Shown in pieces: positions 1 to 11,342 of a DNA stretch of 64,000 nt (positions are counted from its first letter, which is position 1; every line of letters begins with the position of its first letter). Position numbers and translations under genes: made by a program. Source of the DNA: Ramlibacter pallidus. Lineage in GTDB: Bacteria > Pseudomonadota > Gammaproteobacteria > Burkholderiales > Burkholderiaceae_C. Below the pieces are notes generated by a model. The model searched no databases. It saw only the letters and a program-made list of their open reading frames with translations, and was not told where the DNA came from. The stretch spans positions 620,001 to 684,000 of the forward strand of contig NZ_JADDIV010000002.1 in the NCBI RefSeq assembly GCF_015070875.1, in the 5' to 3' direction.

Positions 1-1
1 C

Positions 2-352
2 TGCCTGATGCGCGACGCCTTCCTGAGCTGGGACGAGGAGTTCGTGCTGGACATCACCGTGCGCTACTGGCAGAAGGCCCAGAAGGCCGGGCTGCCGGTG
101 GATGCCGACTTCGGCGAGTTCTACCGCGGCGTCGAGTGGATGGGCCTGCAGCGCCACCTGAAGGTCGCCGGCATCTTCGCGCGGCTGACGCTGCGCGACG
201 GCAAGCCCAAGTACCTGGCCGATGCGCCGCGCTTCATCGCCTACATCCGCGCGACCACCAGCCGCTACCGCGAGCTGGCGCCGCTGGCCCGCCTGATCGA
301 CCAGGTGGAGGGCAGCGACGCCGTCACCGGCTTCGCCTTCGGGCGCGTCTAG
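2..352 (+). CDS. Aminoglycoside-phosphotransferase-family kinase, C-terminal part (cut by window edge)
   Basis: Only the last ~116 residues are present; the reading frame is open to the left edge. The segment with EEFVLDITVRYW, GVEWMGLQRHLKVAGIFAR and RDGKPKYLADAPRF resembles the C-terminal lobe of COG3178-type phosphotransferases (the AmgK/N-acetylmuramate kinase group). The ATP-binding and catalytic lobe lies outside the window, so the substrate cannot be judged. The stop codon overlaps the next gene's start by one base, so it is probably translationally coupled to rsmE. Confidence 0.7.
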   Translation, partial: CLMRDAFLSWDEEFVLDITVRYWQKAQKAGLPVDADFGEFYRGVEWMGLQRHLKVAGIFARLTLRDGKPKYLADAPRFIAYIRATTSRYRELAPLARLIDQVEGSDAVTGFAFGRV

Positions 353-1065
353 TGCCGCGCATCCACTGCGCGCTGCCGCTCGCCGCCGGTGCCCGACTGG
401 CGCTGCCGCCGGGCGCGGCCCGCCACGTGCAGGTGCTGCGCCTGCAGCCCGGCGACGGCATCACGCTGTTCGACGGGCGCGGCGGCGAGTACCAGGCCGT
501 GGTCGAGCACATGGGCCGCAGCGAGGTGCGGGTCGAGGTCGGCGCGCACCGGCCGGTCGAATGCGAAGCGGCCGTGGCCGTCCACCTGGCCGTGGGCATG
601 CCCGCCAACGAACGCATGGACTGGCTGGTGGAGAAGGCGACGGAGCTCGGCGTGGCCTCCATCCAGCCGCTGGTGACCGAGCGCAGCGTGCTGCGCCTTT
701 CCGGCGAGCGCGCGCAGAAGAAGCAGGCGCACTGGCAGGGCGTGGCCATCGCCGCGTGCGAGCAGAGCGGACGCAACCGCGTGCCGGCGGTGCACCCGGT
801 GCAAGCCTTCCCCGTCTGGCTGGCCGGCAGCGCCCCGGCCGGGCTCGTGCTGTCGCTGCGCGACGGCAGCCAGCCCGTCGTCCCGGCGGCTGGCGACCGC
901 ACCGAGATCACGCTCCTCAGCGGCCCGGAAGGCGGACTGGCGCCGCCGGAAGAAGAGGCCGCCTTCGCGCGCGGCTGGACGCCGGTGCGGCTGGGTCCGC
1001 GCGTGCTGCGCGCCGAAACCGCGCCGCTCGCCGCCCTGGCGGTGCTCACCCTGGCCGCCGCATGA
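352..1065 (+). CDS. rsmE: 16S rRNA (uracil-1498-N3)-methyltransferase RsmE
   Basis: 237-residue SPOUT-class methyltransferase that modifies U1498 of 16S rRNA using SAM. Visible marks are the N-terminal PUA-like part (HVQVLRLQPGD, LFDGRGGEY), MDWLVEKATELGV, and the C-terminal knot motifs ITLLSGPEGGL and RVLRAETAPLAAL. The start is the GTG at 352, which shares its G with the TAG stop of the upstream kinase. The next in-frame ATG lies far inside the conserved fold. Length fits the family (about 240). Confidence 0.93.
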   Translation: MPRIHCALPLAAGARLALPPGAARHVQVLRLQPGDGITLFDGRGGEYQAVVEHMGRSEVRVEVGAHRPVECEAAVAVHLAVGMPANERMDWLVEKATELGVASIQPLVTERSVLRLSGERAQKKQAHWQGVAIAACEQSGRNRVPAVHPVQAFPVWLAGSAPAGLVLSLRDGSQPVVPAAGDRTEITLLSGPEGGLAPPEEEAAFARGWTPVRLGPRVLRAETAPLAALAVLTLAAA

Positions 1066-2231
1066 ACCGCAACCTCTGGCTGCTCGCCCTGCTGCAGGGC
1101 CTCTTCCTCACCAACAACGTCACCTTCATCGCCATCAACGGCCTGGTGGGGCTGGCGCTGGCGCCGTACGGCTGGATGGCCACGGTGCCCGTCATGGGCT
1201 ACGTGGTCGGCAGCGCCCTGTTCACCGGCCTGGTCGCGCGCTCGCAGGCCCGCTTCGGCCGCCAGCGCGCCTTCCAGCTCGGGCTGCTGGTGGCGGCAGG
1301 TTCCGCGCTGCTGTGCGCCTATGCGATCACCACCGCCAACTTCTGGCTCGTCTGCGCCGGCACGGTCCTGGCCGGCTACTACAGCGCCAATGGCGGGCTG
1401 TACCGCTTCGCCTCGGCCGAACTCGCCGAACCCGCCATGCGCGAGAAGGCGGTGTCGCTGGTGATGGCGGGCGGACTGCTCGGCGCGGTCATCGGACCCA
1501 ACCTCGCCTCCAGCACGCGCGACTGGGCGACGGTGCCCTTCGCCGGCGCCTACCTGGCACTCGCCGGCGTGGCCGTGCTGGCGATGGTCGTGCTGGCGTT
1601 CATGCGATTCCCGCCGGCGCCGCCCCGCGGCACGGCGCGCAGCGGCCGTTCGGTCGCGCAGCTGATGCGGCAGCCAGCCTTCCTCGTCGCGGCCCTGGCG
1701 GGCGCGCTCGGCTACGGCGTGATGAACCTGCTGATGGCCGCGACGCCGCTGGCCATGCAGCAGTGCGGGCTGCCCTTCGGCGACGCGGCCTTCGTGCTGC
1801 AGTGGCACGTGATCGGGATGTTCGCGCCCGGCTTCTTCACCGGCCACCTGATCAAGCGCTTCGGCACGCTGCCGGTGATGACCGTCGGCGCGGCGCTCAA
1901 CCTCGGCTGCATCGCGATCGCGCTGGCCGGCGTGGAGCTGCACAACTTCACCATCGCGCTGTTCCTGCTGGGCGTGGGCTGGAACTTCCTCTTCACCGGC
2001 AGCACCACGCTGGCGCTGACCACCTATGCACCGGAGGAGAAGGACAGGGCGCAGGCGGCGCTGAACTTCTTCATCTTCGCCACGCTGGCGTTCACCTCGT
2101 TCGCCTCCGGCGTGCTGGTCACCACGCAGGGCTGGACGCTGCTGAACGTCGGTTCGCTCGTGCCGCTGGCGCTGGTGATGGGCGGGCTGGGCTGGCTGGC
2201 GTTCAGAAACGCGCGTCCAGCCACTGCCTGA
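1062..2231 (+). CDS. MFS transporter
   Basis: 389-residue major facilitator protein with about twelve hydrophobic segments and a basic loop (RSQARFGRQRAF) between the second and third helices, as in MFS motif A. The ATG overlaps the rsmE stop (ATGA), making a three-gene kinase-rsmE-transporter unit. There is no substrate-specific signature. The 3' end overlaps the convergent hydrolase gene by 29 bp. Confidence 0.85.
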   Translation: MNRNLWLLALLQGLFLTNNVTFIAINGLVGLALAPYGWMATVPVMGYVVGSALFTGLVARSQARFGRQRAFQLGLLVAAGSALLCAYAITTANFWLVCAGTVLAGYYSANGGLYRFASAELAEPAMREKAVSLVMAGGLLGAVIGPNLASSTRDWATVPFAGAYLALAGVAVLAMVVLAFMRFPPAPPRGTARSGRSVAQLMRQPAFLVAALAGALGYGVMNLLMAATPLAMQQCGLPFGDAAFVLQWHVIGMFAPGFFTGHLIKRFGTLPVMTVGAALNLGCIAIALAGVELHNFTIALFLLGVGWNFLFTGSTTLALTTYAPEEKDRAQAALNFFIFATLAFTSFASGVLVTTQGWTLLNVGSLVPLALVMGGLGWLAFRNARPATA

Positions 2232-3051
2232 GCGCCTCGAACACCGGGTCGGCGTCGCGCTCGTTGAAGATCTCGTGCCACAGCGTGGGGAAGCAGCGCG
2301 TGGTGACGACCTCGCGCGGCGCGTGCTCCGCGAACATCACGCTGCCGTCCGGGTCGACGATGCGGTCGTCGCCGGCATAGAGCAGCAGCGTCGGCAGCTC
2401 CCACCGGGGGGCGCTGGCGCGGACGCGCTCGCCCTCGTCCTGGATGAACCGTGCCAGCCGGCCGGTCACGCGGTCGTGCACCCGCGGGTCCTTGCGGTAG
2501 GCCTCGACCACGGCGGGATCGTGCGACAGGCACTGCGGATCGAGCCCGTTGGACACGGCCAGGTTCGGCGCGATCCGCGGCACGATCGCCATCAGCAGCT
2601 TCTGGACCGCGTTCAGGCGCGTGGCCAGCGCCGGCGACGACAGCACCAGCGCATCCACCGGCGCCACGGCGCGCGCGACGAAGCCCGCCGCGACCACGCC
2701 GCCCATGCTGTGCCCGAGCAGCACCAGCGGCACGCCCGGCATGCGGGCGCGCGTGCTTTCGACCAGGTCGCCCAGATCGTCGATCAGCCGGCCGGACTGC
2801 GGCAGGCCGCCGCGCGGGCCGCCGGATTCGCCGTGGCCGTGCTGGTCGTAGCCGCGCACCGCGAAGCCCCAGGCGTTGAGGCGGCGCGCGAAGGCGTCGT
2901 AGCGGCCCGCGTGTTCGCCCAGGCCGTGCACCACCAGCACCAGCGCGCGCGGCTGCGCCTCCTCGGGCAGGGGCCAGTCCTGCACGGCGAGGTTGTCACC
3001 GTCGCTGGCGGTGTACGTGGTCAGGGTGGAATCGGAACCGGGCGTTCTCAT
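2203..3051 (-). CDS. Alpha/beta hydrolase, monoacylglycerol lipase/lysophospholipase-like
   Basis: 282-residue serine hydrolase of the PldB/monoglyceride-lipase type. Key features are the oxyanion-hole motif HGLGEHAGRY (residues 42-51), the nucleophile elbow GHSMGG (113-118, Ser115), an acid in YAGDDRIVDPDG and a late His in LWHEIFNE. No signal peptide is seen, so it probably acts in the cytosol on acylglycerols or related esters. It is convergent with the MFS gene and the two coding ends overlap. Confidence 0.88.
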   Translation of the reverse strand: MRTPGSDSTLTTYTASDGDNLAVQDWPLPEEAQPRALVLVVHGLGEHAGRYDAFARRLNAWGFAVRGYDQHGHGESGGPRGGLPQSGRLIDDLGDLVESTRARMPGVPLVLLGHSMGGVVAAGFVARAVAPVDALVLSSPALATRLNAVQKLLMAIVPRIAPNLAVSNGLDPQCLSHDPAVVEAYRKDPRVHDRVTGRLARFIQDEGERVRASAPRWELPTLLLYAGDDRIVDPDGSVMFAEHAPREVVTTRCFPTLWHEIFNERDADPVFEALRQWLDARF

Positions 3052-3110
3052 CGGTGCGGAATGATGGCCGCACCGATGCCCGTGTCAATGGCCCGTTTGG
3101 GTGGTCCCGC

Positions 3111-4577
3111 TCAGGGCATCTGCGCCATCACCTCCGCCACCGCCGCCGTCAGGCGCTTGGCGTAGGGAACGTGCAGGAACTCGTTCGGGCCGTGGGCGTT
3201 GCTGCGCGGGCCGAGCACGCCGCAGACCATCATCTGCGCCGTCGGGAAGCCCTGGCTGAGCATGTTCATCAGCGGGATCGTGCCGCCTTGCCCGATGTAG
3301 CCGACCGGCGCACCAAAATGGGCCAGGGAAGCGGCGTTCAGGGCCCGTTCGAACCACGGCGTGGTGGCCGGCGCGTTCCAGCCGGAGGCCGCGCCGTTGG
3401 TCTCGAAGGTGACTTTGGCCTGGTAGGGCGCGTTGTCTTCCAGCAGCGTCTTGAGCTCCTGCACGGCCGCGGCCGCGTCGATCAGCGGCGGCAGGCGCAG
3501 CGACAGCTTGAAGGCGGTGTAGGGCCGAAGCACGTTGCCGGCGTCCTGCATCGCCGGGAAGCCTTCCGCCCCGGTGACCGACAGCGTCGGCGTCCAGGTG
3601 CGGTTGATCAGCGCCTGCACCGGGTCGGTGGTGGTCGGGAGCGCCGTCTGCACCGCGCCGCCGCAATCGGCATGCGCCCAGGGGAAACGCTTGTACACCT
3701 CCTCGCCCAGGATCGCGGCCGTGGCCTTCGCCTGCGCCAGCCGGTCGGCGGGCACCTCGCAATGGAAGCTGGCCGGCAACAGGCGGCCCGTCTTGCTGTC
3801 CTCCAGCCGGTCCAGCACCTGCCGCATGATGCGGAAGCTGGAGGGCACCAGGCCCGAGGCGTCGCCCGAGTGCACGCCTTCGGTCAGGATCTGCACCTTC
3901 AGCGTCCCGCCGGCCAGGCCGCGCAGCGAGGTCGTGAGCCACAGCTGGTCGTAGTTGCCGGCGCCCGAGTCGAGGCAGATCACCAGCCCGACGTCGCCCA
4001 GCCGCGGCCGCAGCGCGTCGACGTAGGGCAGCAGGTCGTGCGAGCCGGATTCCTCGCAGGTCTCCACGAGGCCGACGATGCGCGGATGCGGCTTGCCCTG
4101 CGCCTTCAGCGCCTGCACCGCGGCGATGCTGGCGTAGACCGCATAGCCGTCGTCGGCGCCACCGCGCCCGAACAGCTTGCCGTCCTCGTACTTCGGCGTC
4201 CACGGCCCGAGGTCGGCGCGCCAGCCGGTGAACTCGGGCTGCTTGTCCAGGTGGCCATACATCAGCACGGTCTGCCGGGCGTCGGCCTTGGTCCCCTCGA
4301 CCTCGAAGAACAGCACCGGCGTGCGGCCCGGCAGGCGCACGATCTCCAGCTTCAATCCGTCGACCTTCTGCGCCTCCACCCAGGCCGCGGCGTTGCGCAG
4401 CACCGTCTCGATGTAGCCGTGCTGCGCCCAGTCCGGATCGAAGTTCGGCGACTTGGCCGGGATGGCGATGTAGTCGGTCAGCTGGCGGACGATGTCGCCG
4501 TCCCACTGGCGCGTGACCTGGTCCAGGACGGCGGCGCTGTCGAGCAGGGTGGAGGGAATGTCGCGGGGAGCATTCAT
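3111..4577 (-). CDS. M20 family metallopeptidase (carnosine/ArgE/DapE-like dipeptidase)
   Basis: 488-residue zinc peptidase. Metal-site motifs in order are MYGHLDKQPE, GRGGADDGYA, ETCEESGS and, near the C-terminus, NAHGPNEF; the dimerisation insert lies between. Length and motif order fit the CPGL/carnosinase-type dipeptidases. I chose the ATG at 4577 (MNAPRDIP) because the longer open frame upstream runs into the divergent DUF72 gene. Substrate is unknown; it is probably cytosolic. Confidence 0.9.
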   Translation of the reverse strand: MNAPRDIPSTLLDSAAVLDQVTRQWDGDIVRQLTDYIAIPAKSPNFDPDWAQHGYIETVLRNAAAWVEAQKVDGLKLEIVRLPGRTPVLFFEVEGTKADARQTVLMYGHLDKQPEFTGWRADLGPWTPKYEDGKLFGRGGADDGYAVYASIAAVQALKAQGKPHPRIVGLVETCEESGSHDLLPYVDALRPRLGDVGLVICLDSGAGNYDQLWLTTSLRGLAGGTLKVQILTEGVHSGDASGLVPSSFRIMRQVLDRLEDSKTGRLLPASFHCEVPADRLAQAKATAAILGEEVYKRFPWAHADCGGAVQTALPTTTDPVQALINRTWTPTLSVTGAEGFPAMQDAGNVLRPYTAFKLSLRLPPLIDAAAAVQELKTLLEDNAPYQAKVTFETNGAASGWNAPATTPWFERALNAASLAHFGAPVGYIGQGGTIPLMNMLSQGFPTAQMMVCGVLGPRSNAHGPNEFLHVPYAKRLTAAVAEVMAQMP

Positions 4578-4626
4578 GGCAGGGCTTTTCGGTGAAGAAT
4601 GCGGATGCCCCACTGTACGCGCCCCC

Positions 4627-5379
4627 ATGAAACCCCGCATCCACGTCGGCGTCGGCGGCTGGACCTTCGAGCCCTGGCGGAACAATTTCTATCCCGCGGG
4701 GCTGCCGCACAGCCGCGAGCTGCACTACGCGAGCCGGCAGCTCACCGCCATCGAGGTCAACGGCACCTTCTACAGCACCTTCAAGCCCGCCACGTTCGCC
4801 AAGTGGCGCGACGAGACGCCGGACGGGTTCGTGTTCTCGCTCAAGGCGCACCGCTTCACCACGCACCGGCGCGAGCTCGCCGGCGCGCAGGAAGGCGTCG
4901 AGCGCTTCATCGGCAGCGGCATCGCGGAGCTGGGCGACAAGCTCGGACCGATCCTGTGGCAGCTGATGCCCACGACGCCGTTCCGCCCCGACGACCTCGA
5001 GGACTTCCTGCGCCTGTTGCCGCGCGAGGTGGCAGGCCGGCCGCTGCGCCACGTGCTGGACGTGCGCCACCCGAGCTTCGCGACCGAAGCCTTCCTGGAC
5101 CTGCTGGCACGCCACGACTGCACCACGGTCTACACGGATTCGGACAAGTTCCCCTCCATCCCGCACGCGCGCAGCCCGCTGGCCTACCTGCGCCTGATGC
5201 GCAGCGAAGCGGACCGGCCCACCGGCTACGCGCCGGAGGAGATCACGACCTGGGTGAAAGGCGCGCGCGAGTGGACGCGGCTCGCCGAGGCGAACGAAGC
5301 CTTCGTCTTCTTCATCAACGGGGCGAAGGAGCGCGCGCCGGCCGCCGCGCAGGAATTCCTGAAGCAGCTCGCCGCCTGA
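4627..5379 (+). CDS. DUF72 (YecE-like) protein
   Basis: 250-residue TIM-barrel protein of the DUF72 family, whose biochemical role is unsettled. Typical motifs are VGVGGWTFEPWR at the N-terminus, IEVNGTFYSTFKPATFAKW, and later YLRLMRSEADRPTGY with FVFFINGAKERAPAAA. The ATG at 4627 starts the conserved MKPRIHVGVGGW stretch and lies only 49 bp from the divergent peptidase start, so the two share a promoter region. Confidence 0.9.
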   Translation: MKPRIHVGVGGWTFEPWRNNFYPAGLPHSRELHYASRQLTAIEVNGTFYSTFKPATFAKWRDETPDGFVFSLKAHRFTTHRRELAGAQEGVERFIGSGIAELGDKLGPILWQLMPTTPFRPDDLEDFLRLLPREVAGRPLRHVLDVRHPSFATEAFLDLLARHDCTTVYTDSDKFPSIPHARSPLAYLRLMRSEADRPTGYAPEEITTWVKGAREWTRLAEANEAFVFFINGAKERAPAAAQEFLKQLAA

Positions 5380-5380
5380 C

Positions 5381-5971
5381 TCAGGCCGCGTCCAGCCAGC
5401 GCAGGCTGCCCTGGCTGGCGTCTTCCAGGCGGGCTCGCAGCGCGGCCGCCGCATCCTCGTCGACGCTGAAGCTCACTTCGACCGCATCGCCGTGCAGCAC
5501 CGGCCCGAGCACCGCGCCGGCGGCCTGCACCTCGCGCCGCACCATGCCTTCCAGGGCGTAGGCCACCGCGCAGCGGAAGGTGAGCGTGCGCCGCAGCGGC
5601 TTCTTCTCGGCATGCAGCAAGGCCTGGGCGACGGCGTCGGTGTACGCGCGCACCAGGCCGCCGGCCCCGAGCTTGATGCCGCCGAAGTAGCGCACCACGG
5701 TCGCCAGCACGCCCTCGAGCTGCTGGTGGCGCAGGACCTCCAGCATCGGCCGCCCGGCCGTGCCGCCGGGTTCGCCGTCGTCGTTCGCGGCCGACTGGCC
5801 CCCTGCCAGCAAGGCCCAGCAGACATGCGCGGCCCCGGGATGCTGCACGCGCAGGGCGTCCACCACGACGAGCGCCTCGGCACGCCCGGCCACCGGCTGC
5901 ACGCAGCCGATGAAGCGGCTCTTCTTCACGACGAGTTCGCTGTGCACGGCGGTGGCGAGCGTCAGGGCCAT
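5381..5971 (-). CDS. YigZ/IMPACT family protein
   Basis: 196 residues. The UPF0029 (Impact N-terminal) fold is recognisable from KKSRFIGCV, DDGEPGGTAGRPML and VVRYFGGIKLGAGGLVRAY, followed by a ferredoxin-like C-terminal domain (DUF1949). Family members are small cytosolic proteins linked to translation control in eukaryotes; the bacterial role is not established. The start at 5971 (MALTLATAV) is favoured over an upstream in-frame ATG because homology begins there. It ends head-on with the DUF72 gene with one base between stops. Confidence 0.88.
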   Translation of the reverse strand: MALTLATAVHSELVVKKSRFIGCVQPVAGRAEALVVVDALRVQHPGAAHVCWALLAGGQSAANDDGEPGGTAGRPMLEVLRHQQLEGVLATVVRYFGGIKLGAGGLVRAYTDAVAQALLHAEKKPLRRTLTFRCAVAYALEGMVRREVQAAGAVLGPVLHGDAVEVSFSVDEDAAAALRARLEDASQGSLRWLDAA

Positions 5972-6084
5972 GGCGCGAGGATGCCAGAGCGCCGACAAGC
6001 CCACGCGCGGCACTCCCACACGTTCATGGCGCGTCTGCTGGTCCACTCACTGCAGAGTCATCCACCCAGAACAAAGGAAGAGCC

Positions 6085-6546
6085 ATGTTCGACATGCAAG
6101 CCCCCTGGTGGGAATTCGTCGTGCGCGCCAGCGTCGTCTACCTGGTCCTGCTGGTGATGGTGCGCATCACGGGCAAGCGGACCGTGGGCCAGTTCACCCC
6201 CTTCGACCTGATCGTGGTGATGCTGCTGGCCGAGGGCGTCACCGGGTCGCTGGGCGGCGGCGACGAATCGCTGCCCGGCGGATTGATCGTCGCGGCGACG
6301 CTCGTTCTGCTCGACGTCGTGATCGCCTTCCTCACCGCGCGCAGCCAGAAGGCCGACGCGGTGCTGCAGGGCAAACCGGTGCTGATCGGCCGCGACGGCG
6401 TGATCTACGACGACGTGCTGCTGCACCAGCGCGTGCCGCGCTCGGACGTCGAGAAGGCGCTGCGCGGGGCCGACTGCCAGATCGAGGACATGCGCATGGC
6501 GATCCTCGAGGCCGACGGCAACATCAACATCATGAAGAAGCAGTGA
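6085..6546 (+). CDS. DUF421 (YetF-like) membrane protein
   Basis: 153 residues with N-terminal hydrophobic helices (about residues 12-30, 40-55 and 65-85) and a cytosolic C-terminal domain carrying the family pattern [22 protein letters not shown] and [19 protein letters not shown]. An AGGAAGAG ribosome site precedes the ATG by about 5 bp. The family is widespread and its function is not known. The 3' end overlaps the convergent isomerase gene by 17 bp. Confidence 0.87.
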   Translation: MFDMQAPWWEFVVRASVVYLVLLVMVRITGKRTVGQFTPFDLIVVMLLAEGVTGSLGGGDESLPGGLIVAATLVLLDVVIAFLTARSQKADAVLQGKPVLIGRDGVIYDDVLLHQRVPRSDVEKALRGADCQIEDMRMAILEADGNINIMKKQ

Positions 6547-7348
6547 GGCCGCGCATCCAGCCCAGCCCCGCGCTGGTGCCGCCGGGTTCGGCGCCGCGCG
6601 CCGGCCGGTACTCGCAACCCACCCAGCCGTCCCAGCCGCAGGCCGCCGAGACCTCGTCGATCACCGAGAACAGGTACGGGTAGTTCAGCTCGCCAACGTC
6701 GGGCTCGTGCCGCTGCGGCACGCCGGCGATCTGGAAGTGGCCGACCTTCCCCGTGGGGAGGTACTGGCGGATCTTCATCGCCACGTCGCCTTCGACGATC
6801 TGGCAGTGGTACAGGTCCATCTGCACCTGCACGTTCAGGGCGCCGATCTCCGCGACCAGCTCGTGCGCGTGGTCCTGCCGGTTGAGGAAGAAGCGCGGGA
6901 TGTCGCGCGTGTTGATCGGCTCCAGCAGCAGGTTCACGCCCTGCCGGGCCGCCTCGCGCGCCGCGTGGCGGATGTTGCCGACATAGGTGGCGCGCACTTC
7001 GCTGCGCTCCATGCCCTCCGGCACCAGGCCGCCCATGACGTGGATGCGCGGGCAGGACAAGGCTTCGGCATAGCGCAGCGCCTGCACGATGCTCTCCTGG
7101 AACTCCTGCTCCCGCCCGGGCAGGCACGCCATGCCGCGCTCGCCGCTGGCCCACTGGCCCGGCGCGCCATTGAACAACACCTGATGCAGCCCGTGGTCCT
7201 TCAGCCGCGCCGCCAGTTCGCGCGCCTCGTACTCGTACGGGAACAGGTACTCGACCGCGCGGAAGCCGTCGCGCGCGGCGGCCTCGAAGCGCTCCAGGAA
7301 GGGCAGCTCCGGGTAGAGCATGGACAGGTTGGCGGCGAACTTGGGCAC
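6530..7348 (-). CDS. Hydroxypyruvate isomerase (Hyi/OtnI-like)
   Basis: 272-residue TIM-barrel sugar-phosphate-isomerase-like protein. Motifs [57 protein letters not shown] and [21 protein letters not shown] are those of hydroxypyruvate isomerase/2-oxo-tetronate isomerase. The start is a GTG at 7348 ([16 protein letters not shown]), 7 bp after the stop of the upstream dehydrogenase gene; the first Met lies inside the barrel. With its neighbour it probably processes the 2-oxo-tetronate intermediate of erythronate/threonate breakdown. Confidence 0.88.
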   Translation of the reverse strand: MPKFAANLSMLYPELPFLERFEAAARDGFRAVEYLFPYEYEARELAARLKDHGLHQVLFNGAPGQWASGERGMACLPGREQEFQESIVQALRYAEALSCPRIHVMGGLVPEGMERSEVRATYVGNIRHAAREAARQGVNLLLEPINTRDIPRFFLNRQDHAHELVAEIGALNVQVQMDLYHCQIVEGDVAMKIRQYLPTGKVGHFQIAGVPQRHEPDVGELNYPYLFSVIDEVSAACGWDGWVGCEYRPARGAEPGGTSAGLGWMRGLTASS

Positions 7349-7355
7349 GGCGTCC

Positions 7356-8366
7356 TCAACCCACCGAAAGGCGCACGGCGGAGCGGTTCTCCGCCACGTA
7401 GTCGCGCACGATGGACGCGAAGTCGGGATCGGCCTGCAGCCCGAGGCCGCGCGCACGGTCCCACGCCACGCTGCCGGGCCAGCTGCGCACCAGCTTCTCG
7501 ATGGCGGGGTCGTTCTCCCAGTCCAGCAGCGATGTGGCTTCCTTGCCGGCGACGCGTTCCAGCGCTGCGGCCATGTCGCCGACGGTGGTCGAGAGCGAAG
7601 GCAGGTTGATCGCGGTGCGCGGGCCCCATTCCGCGTCGGATGCGGTCGCCGCGCGCACGAAGCCTTCGATGGTGCGCGAGGGCGAGGCCAGCGCCACCGG
7701 TGTTTCCGGCGGCACCGGCACGCGCGCGCGTTCGCCGGCCAGGGGCTCGCGGATCATGCCGCTGAAAAAGCCGGAAGCCGCGCCGTTCGGGCGCCCGGGT
7801 CGCACCACCACCGTCATCGGCCGCACGCTGCGGCCGGCGACGAAACCCTTGCGCGTGTAGTCGGCCACCAGTTGTTCGCAGATGAACTTCTGGATGCCGT
7901 AGCTGCCCTGCGGCGTCGGCAGCGTGTCGTCGTGCATCGTGCCCAGCGGCGGCTGGCCCGGCGCCTGGCCGAACACGGCCAGGGAGCTGGCGAACACGAA
8001 CACCGGCGAGGTGCCTAGCGCGCGGCAGGCTTCCAGCAACGCGCGCGTGGTGTCGAGGTTGCTGCGCATGCCCAGCTCGAAATCGGCTTCGCATTCGCCG
8101 CTGACGGCGGCCGCCAGGTGGAAGACGGCGTCGGTGCCGGCAGCCGGCAGCGCGCGCTGCTGCACCAGCTCGATCAGGTCGCCTTGCACGCTGCGCACGC
8201 GCGGGTCGGCCAGCAGGTCGGCCGGCGCGGGCCCGCGGTCGGCCAGCACGACCTGTTCGATGCGGCGCGGGGCGGCGCCGCGCAGGGTGAAGCTGCCCGC
8301 GGCGAGCAGCGCGCGCGCCAGCCGGGCGCCGAGGAAGCCGGCACCGCCGGTGATCAGGATGTTCAT
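7356..8366 (-). CDS. denD: D-erythronate dehydrogenase-like NAD-dependent epimerase/dehydratase family protein
   Basis: 336-residue extended short-chain dehydrogenase. The Rossmann motif [10 protein letters not shown] is at residues 7-16 and the catalytic YxxxK is in SYGIQKF, with the preceding Ser in FASSLAVFG. DenD oxidises D-erythronate at C2 in the tetronate catabolic pathway, and the adjacent isomerase gene 7 bp downstream is the known pathway partner. The kinase and aldolase of that pathway are not in the window, so the symbol rests on sequence type plus neighbour. Confidence 0.82.
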   Translation of the reverse strand: MNILITGGAGFLGARLARALLAAGSFTLRGAAPRRIEQVVLADRGPAPADLLADPRVRSVQGDLIELVQQRALPAAGTDAVFHLAAAVSGECEADFELGMRSNLDTTRALLEACRALGTSPVFVFASSLAVFGQAPGQPPLGTMHDDTLPTPQGSYGIQKFICEQLVADYTRKGFVAGRSVRPMTVVVRPGRPNGAASGFFSGMIREPLAGERARVPVPPETPVALASPSRTIEGFVRAATASDAEWGPRTAINLPSLSTTVGDMAAALERVAGKEATSLLDWENDPAIEKLVRSWPGSVAWDRARGLGLQADPDFASIVRDYVAENRSAVRLSVG

Positions 8367-8430
8367 GGCCGCAGGATAGCGGAGGCGGCCGGCCCTGCGA
8401 ATGCGGGAATGACCGCTATTCCGGCGGCGC

Positions 8431-9806
<1,376 letters not shown>

Positions 9807-9810
<4 letters not shown>

Positions 9811-10670
9811 GCCGCGGCCGCCGCGTGCGCCGTCCAGCTGTGCGTCTCGCCCCGGCCTTCACGGCACCAGGCGTACAAGGCGTCGTACAGCGGCAGCGCC
9901 GCCTGCAGCATGGCGTGGTCGTCGGCGTGCAGGCGCGACAGGCCCAGCGACAGCGCGAGCAGCCCGCCGCTTTGCGCGGTGAGGTCCAGCCGGCTGGTGT
10001 CGGCGCCGCGCACGATCGCCGCCAGCGCATCGAGCGCCGGCAGCCGCAGATCGAAGGCCTGCAGCAGCGCATCGAAGCTGCAGCGCTCCCAGACGTGCGA
10101 GATCGGCGCGTTCTCGATGTCGAACGGGATCGCGTCCAGCTTCTTCGCCTGCGCGAACACTTCGTCCGCCGGCGCATAGAAGAACTGCGCACGCGGGTCG
10201 ATGAAACGCAGGATCAGCCAGGGGCAGGCGATGCGGTCGATCTTGGGCCGCGCGCGCGTGATCCAGCGCGAAGGGCGCTCGCCCGTGACGCCGAGGTCCG
10301 GCCGCTTGGCCATGCGCGGCAGCGGCGTGCCGCGCCAGCGGCCGATGTCCTCCAGCCGGTCGACGCCGGCCTCTCCGCCCTCGATGCCGCCCTGCAGGTA
10401 ACGGGCGTTCCAGCCGGCGTCGCGCAGGAGCTGCGTCGCCCCGTGGCTCACCTCGTGGCCGTACACGCAGTACACGACGACCTCGCGCGGTGCCTCGCGG
10501 CGGGCGAAGGCGGCGACGTCTTCCGGCGCGCAGTAGCGGGCGCCGGGGAGGAGGGAGGTGGCGGGGTCGAAACGGGCGCGCCGGCGCACGTCGAGCAGCA
10601 AGGGCGCGTCGGCGCGGCCGAGTCGCGGGATGAGTTCTGCGGGGGAAATGGAAGGCAATGCGGTGTCCAT
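9807..10670 (-). CDS. Rhodanese / chromate-resistance (ChrB C-terminal) fusion protein
   Basis: 287 residues in two parts. Residues 1-~105 form a rhodanese domain (LLLDVRRRARFDPA; active-site loop YCVYGHEVS with the catalytic Cys). From about residue 140 the chromate-resistance domain begins (RPKIDRIACPWLILRFIDP, SHVWERCSFDALL, HADDHAMLQAAL). Classical ChrB has a different N-terminal regulatory domain, so here a sulfurtransferase domain takes its place. The start at 10670 is chosen over a longer frame upstream because homology begins at MDTALPSI. It is co-transcribed with chrA. Confidence 0.86.
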
Positions 10671-10757
10671 GGTCAGTCCAACGGAGGGTTGCCAGCGCTT
10701 GGACGGGACACCGTCTGGGAAACCGGGAGGCTGTGTTCCCGATGCACGCATCCTAAA

Positions 10758-11342
10758 TCATCCGCGCTCGAATTTGAAGACCGCGGTGCCGGCGGTGAGA
10801 TTCGGCAGGAAGCGCCGCTCCTCGCCGTCCTGCAGGCCGAAGGAATCCAGCACCACCAGGCGGTTCTTGGTGGCGAGCACCTCGAAGTCCTTGAAGGTGC
10901 CGACGCGGATGTTGGGCGTGTCGTACCACTGGTAGGGCAGGCGCTTGGTGACGGGCATGCGGCCGCGCACGATCGAGAGCCGGTTCGGCCAGTGCGCGAA
11001 GTTGGGGAAGGCCACGATGCCCAGCTTGCCGACCCGCGCGGTCTCGCGCAGCATGGTCTCGGCGTTGCGCAGGTGCTGCAGCGTGTCGATCTGCAGCACC
11101 ACGTCGAAGGTGTCGTCGTCGAACAGCGACAGGCCCTGGTCCAGGTTCAGCTGGATCACGTTGACGCCCCGCTTCACGCAGGCCAGCACGTTCTCGTCGG
11201 CGAGTTCGATGCCGTAGCCGCTGCAGCCGCGCTCTCGCTGCAGGTGGTCCAGCAGCGCGCCGTCGCCGCAGCCGAGGTCGAGAACGCGCGAACCGACGGG
11301 AACGAGCCGCGCGATCGAATGCAAGGTGGCCTTGTCCGTCAC
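10758..11342 (-). CDS. metW: Methionine biosynthesis protein MetW (SAM-dependent methyltransferase fold)
   Basis: 194 residues with the class I methyltransferase motif [31 protein letters not shown], and the MetW-type C-terminal half [10 protein letters not shown] and [15 protein letters not shown]. MetW partners MetX in many proteobacteria that use this route to acylhomoserine. It starts with GTG at 11342, inside the metX stop (GTGA overlap), which implies translational coupling. Confidence 0.93.
   Translation of the reverse strand: MTDKATLHSIARLVPVGSRVLDLGCGDGALLDHLQRERGCSGYGIELADENVLACVKRGVNVIQLNLDQGLSLFDDDTFDVVLQIDTLQHLRNAETMLRETARVGKLGIVAFPNFAHWPNRLSIVRGRMPVTKRLPYQWYDTPNIRVGTFKDFEVLATKNRLVVLDSFGLQDGEERRFLPNLTAGTAVFKFERG

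Noticed and set aside
324-1943. Long minus-strand open frame (539 codons) across rsmE and the MFS gene
   Set aside because: Arg/Gly/His/Gln-rich translation without any fold signature, antisense to two clear genes; a product of high-GC codon bias. Similar shadows at 17294-20671, 25241-27022 and 51861-55019 (beyond the real starts) were dropped or trimmed for the same reason.
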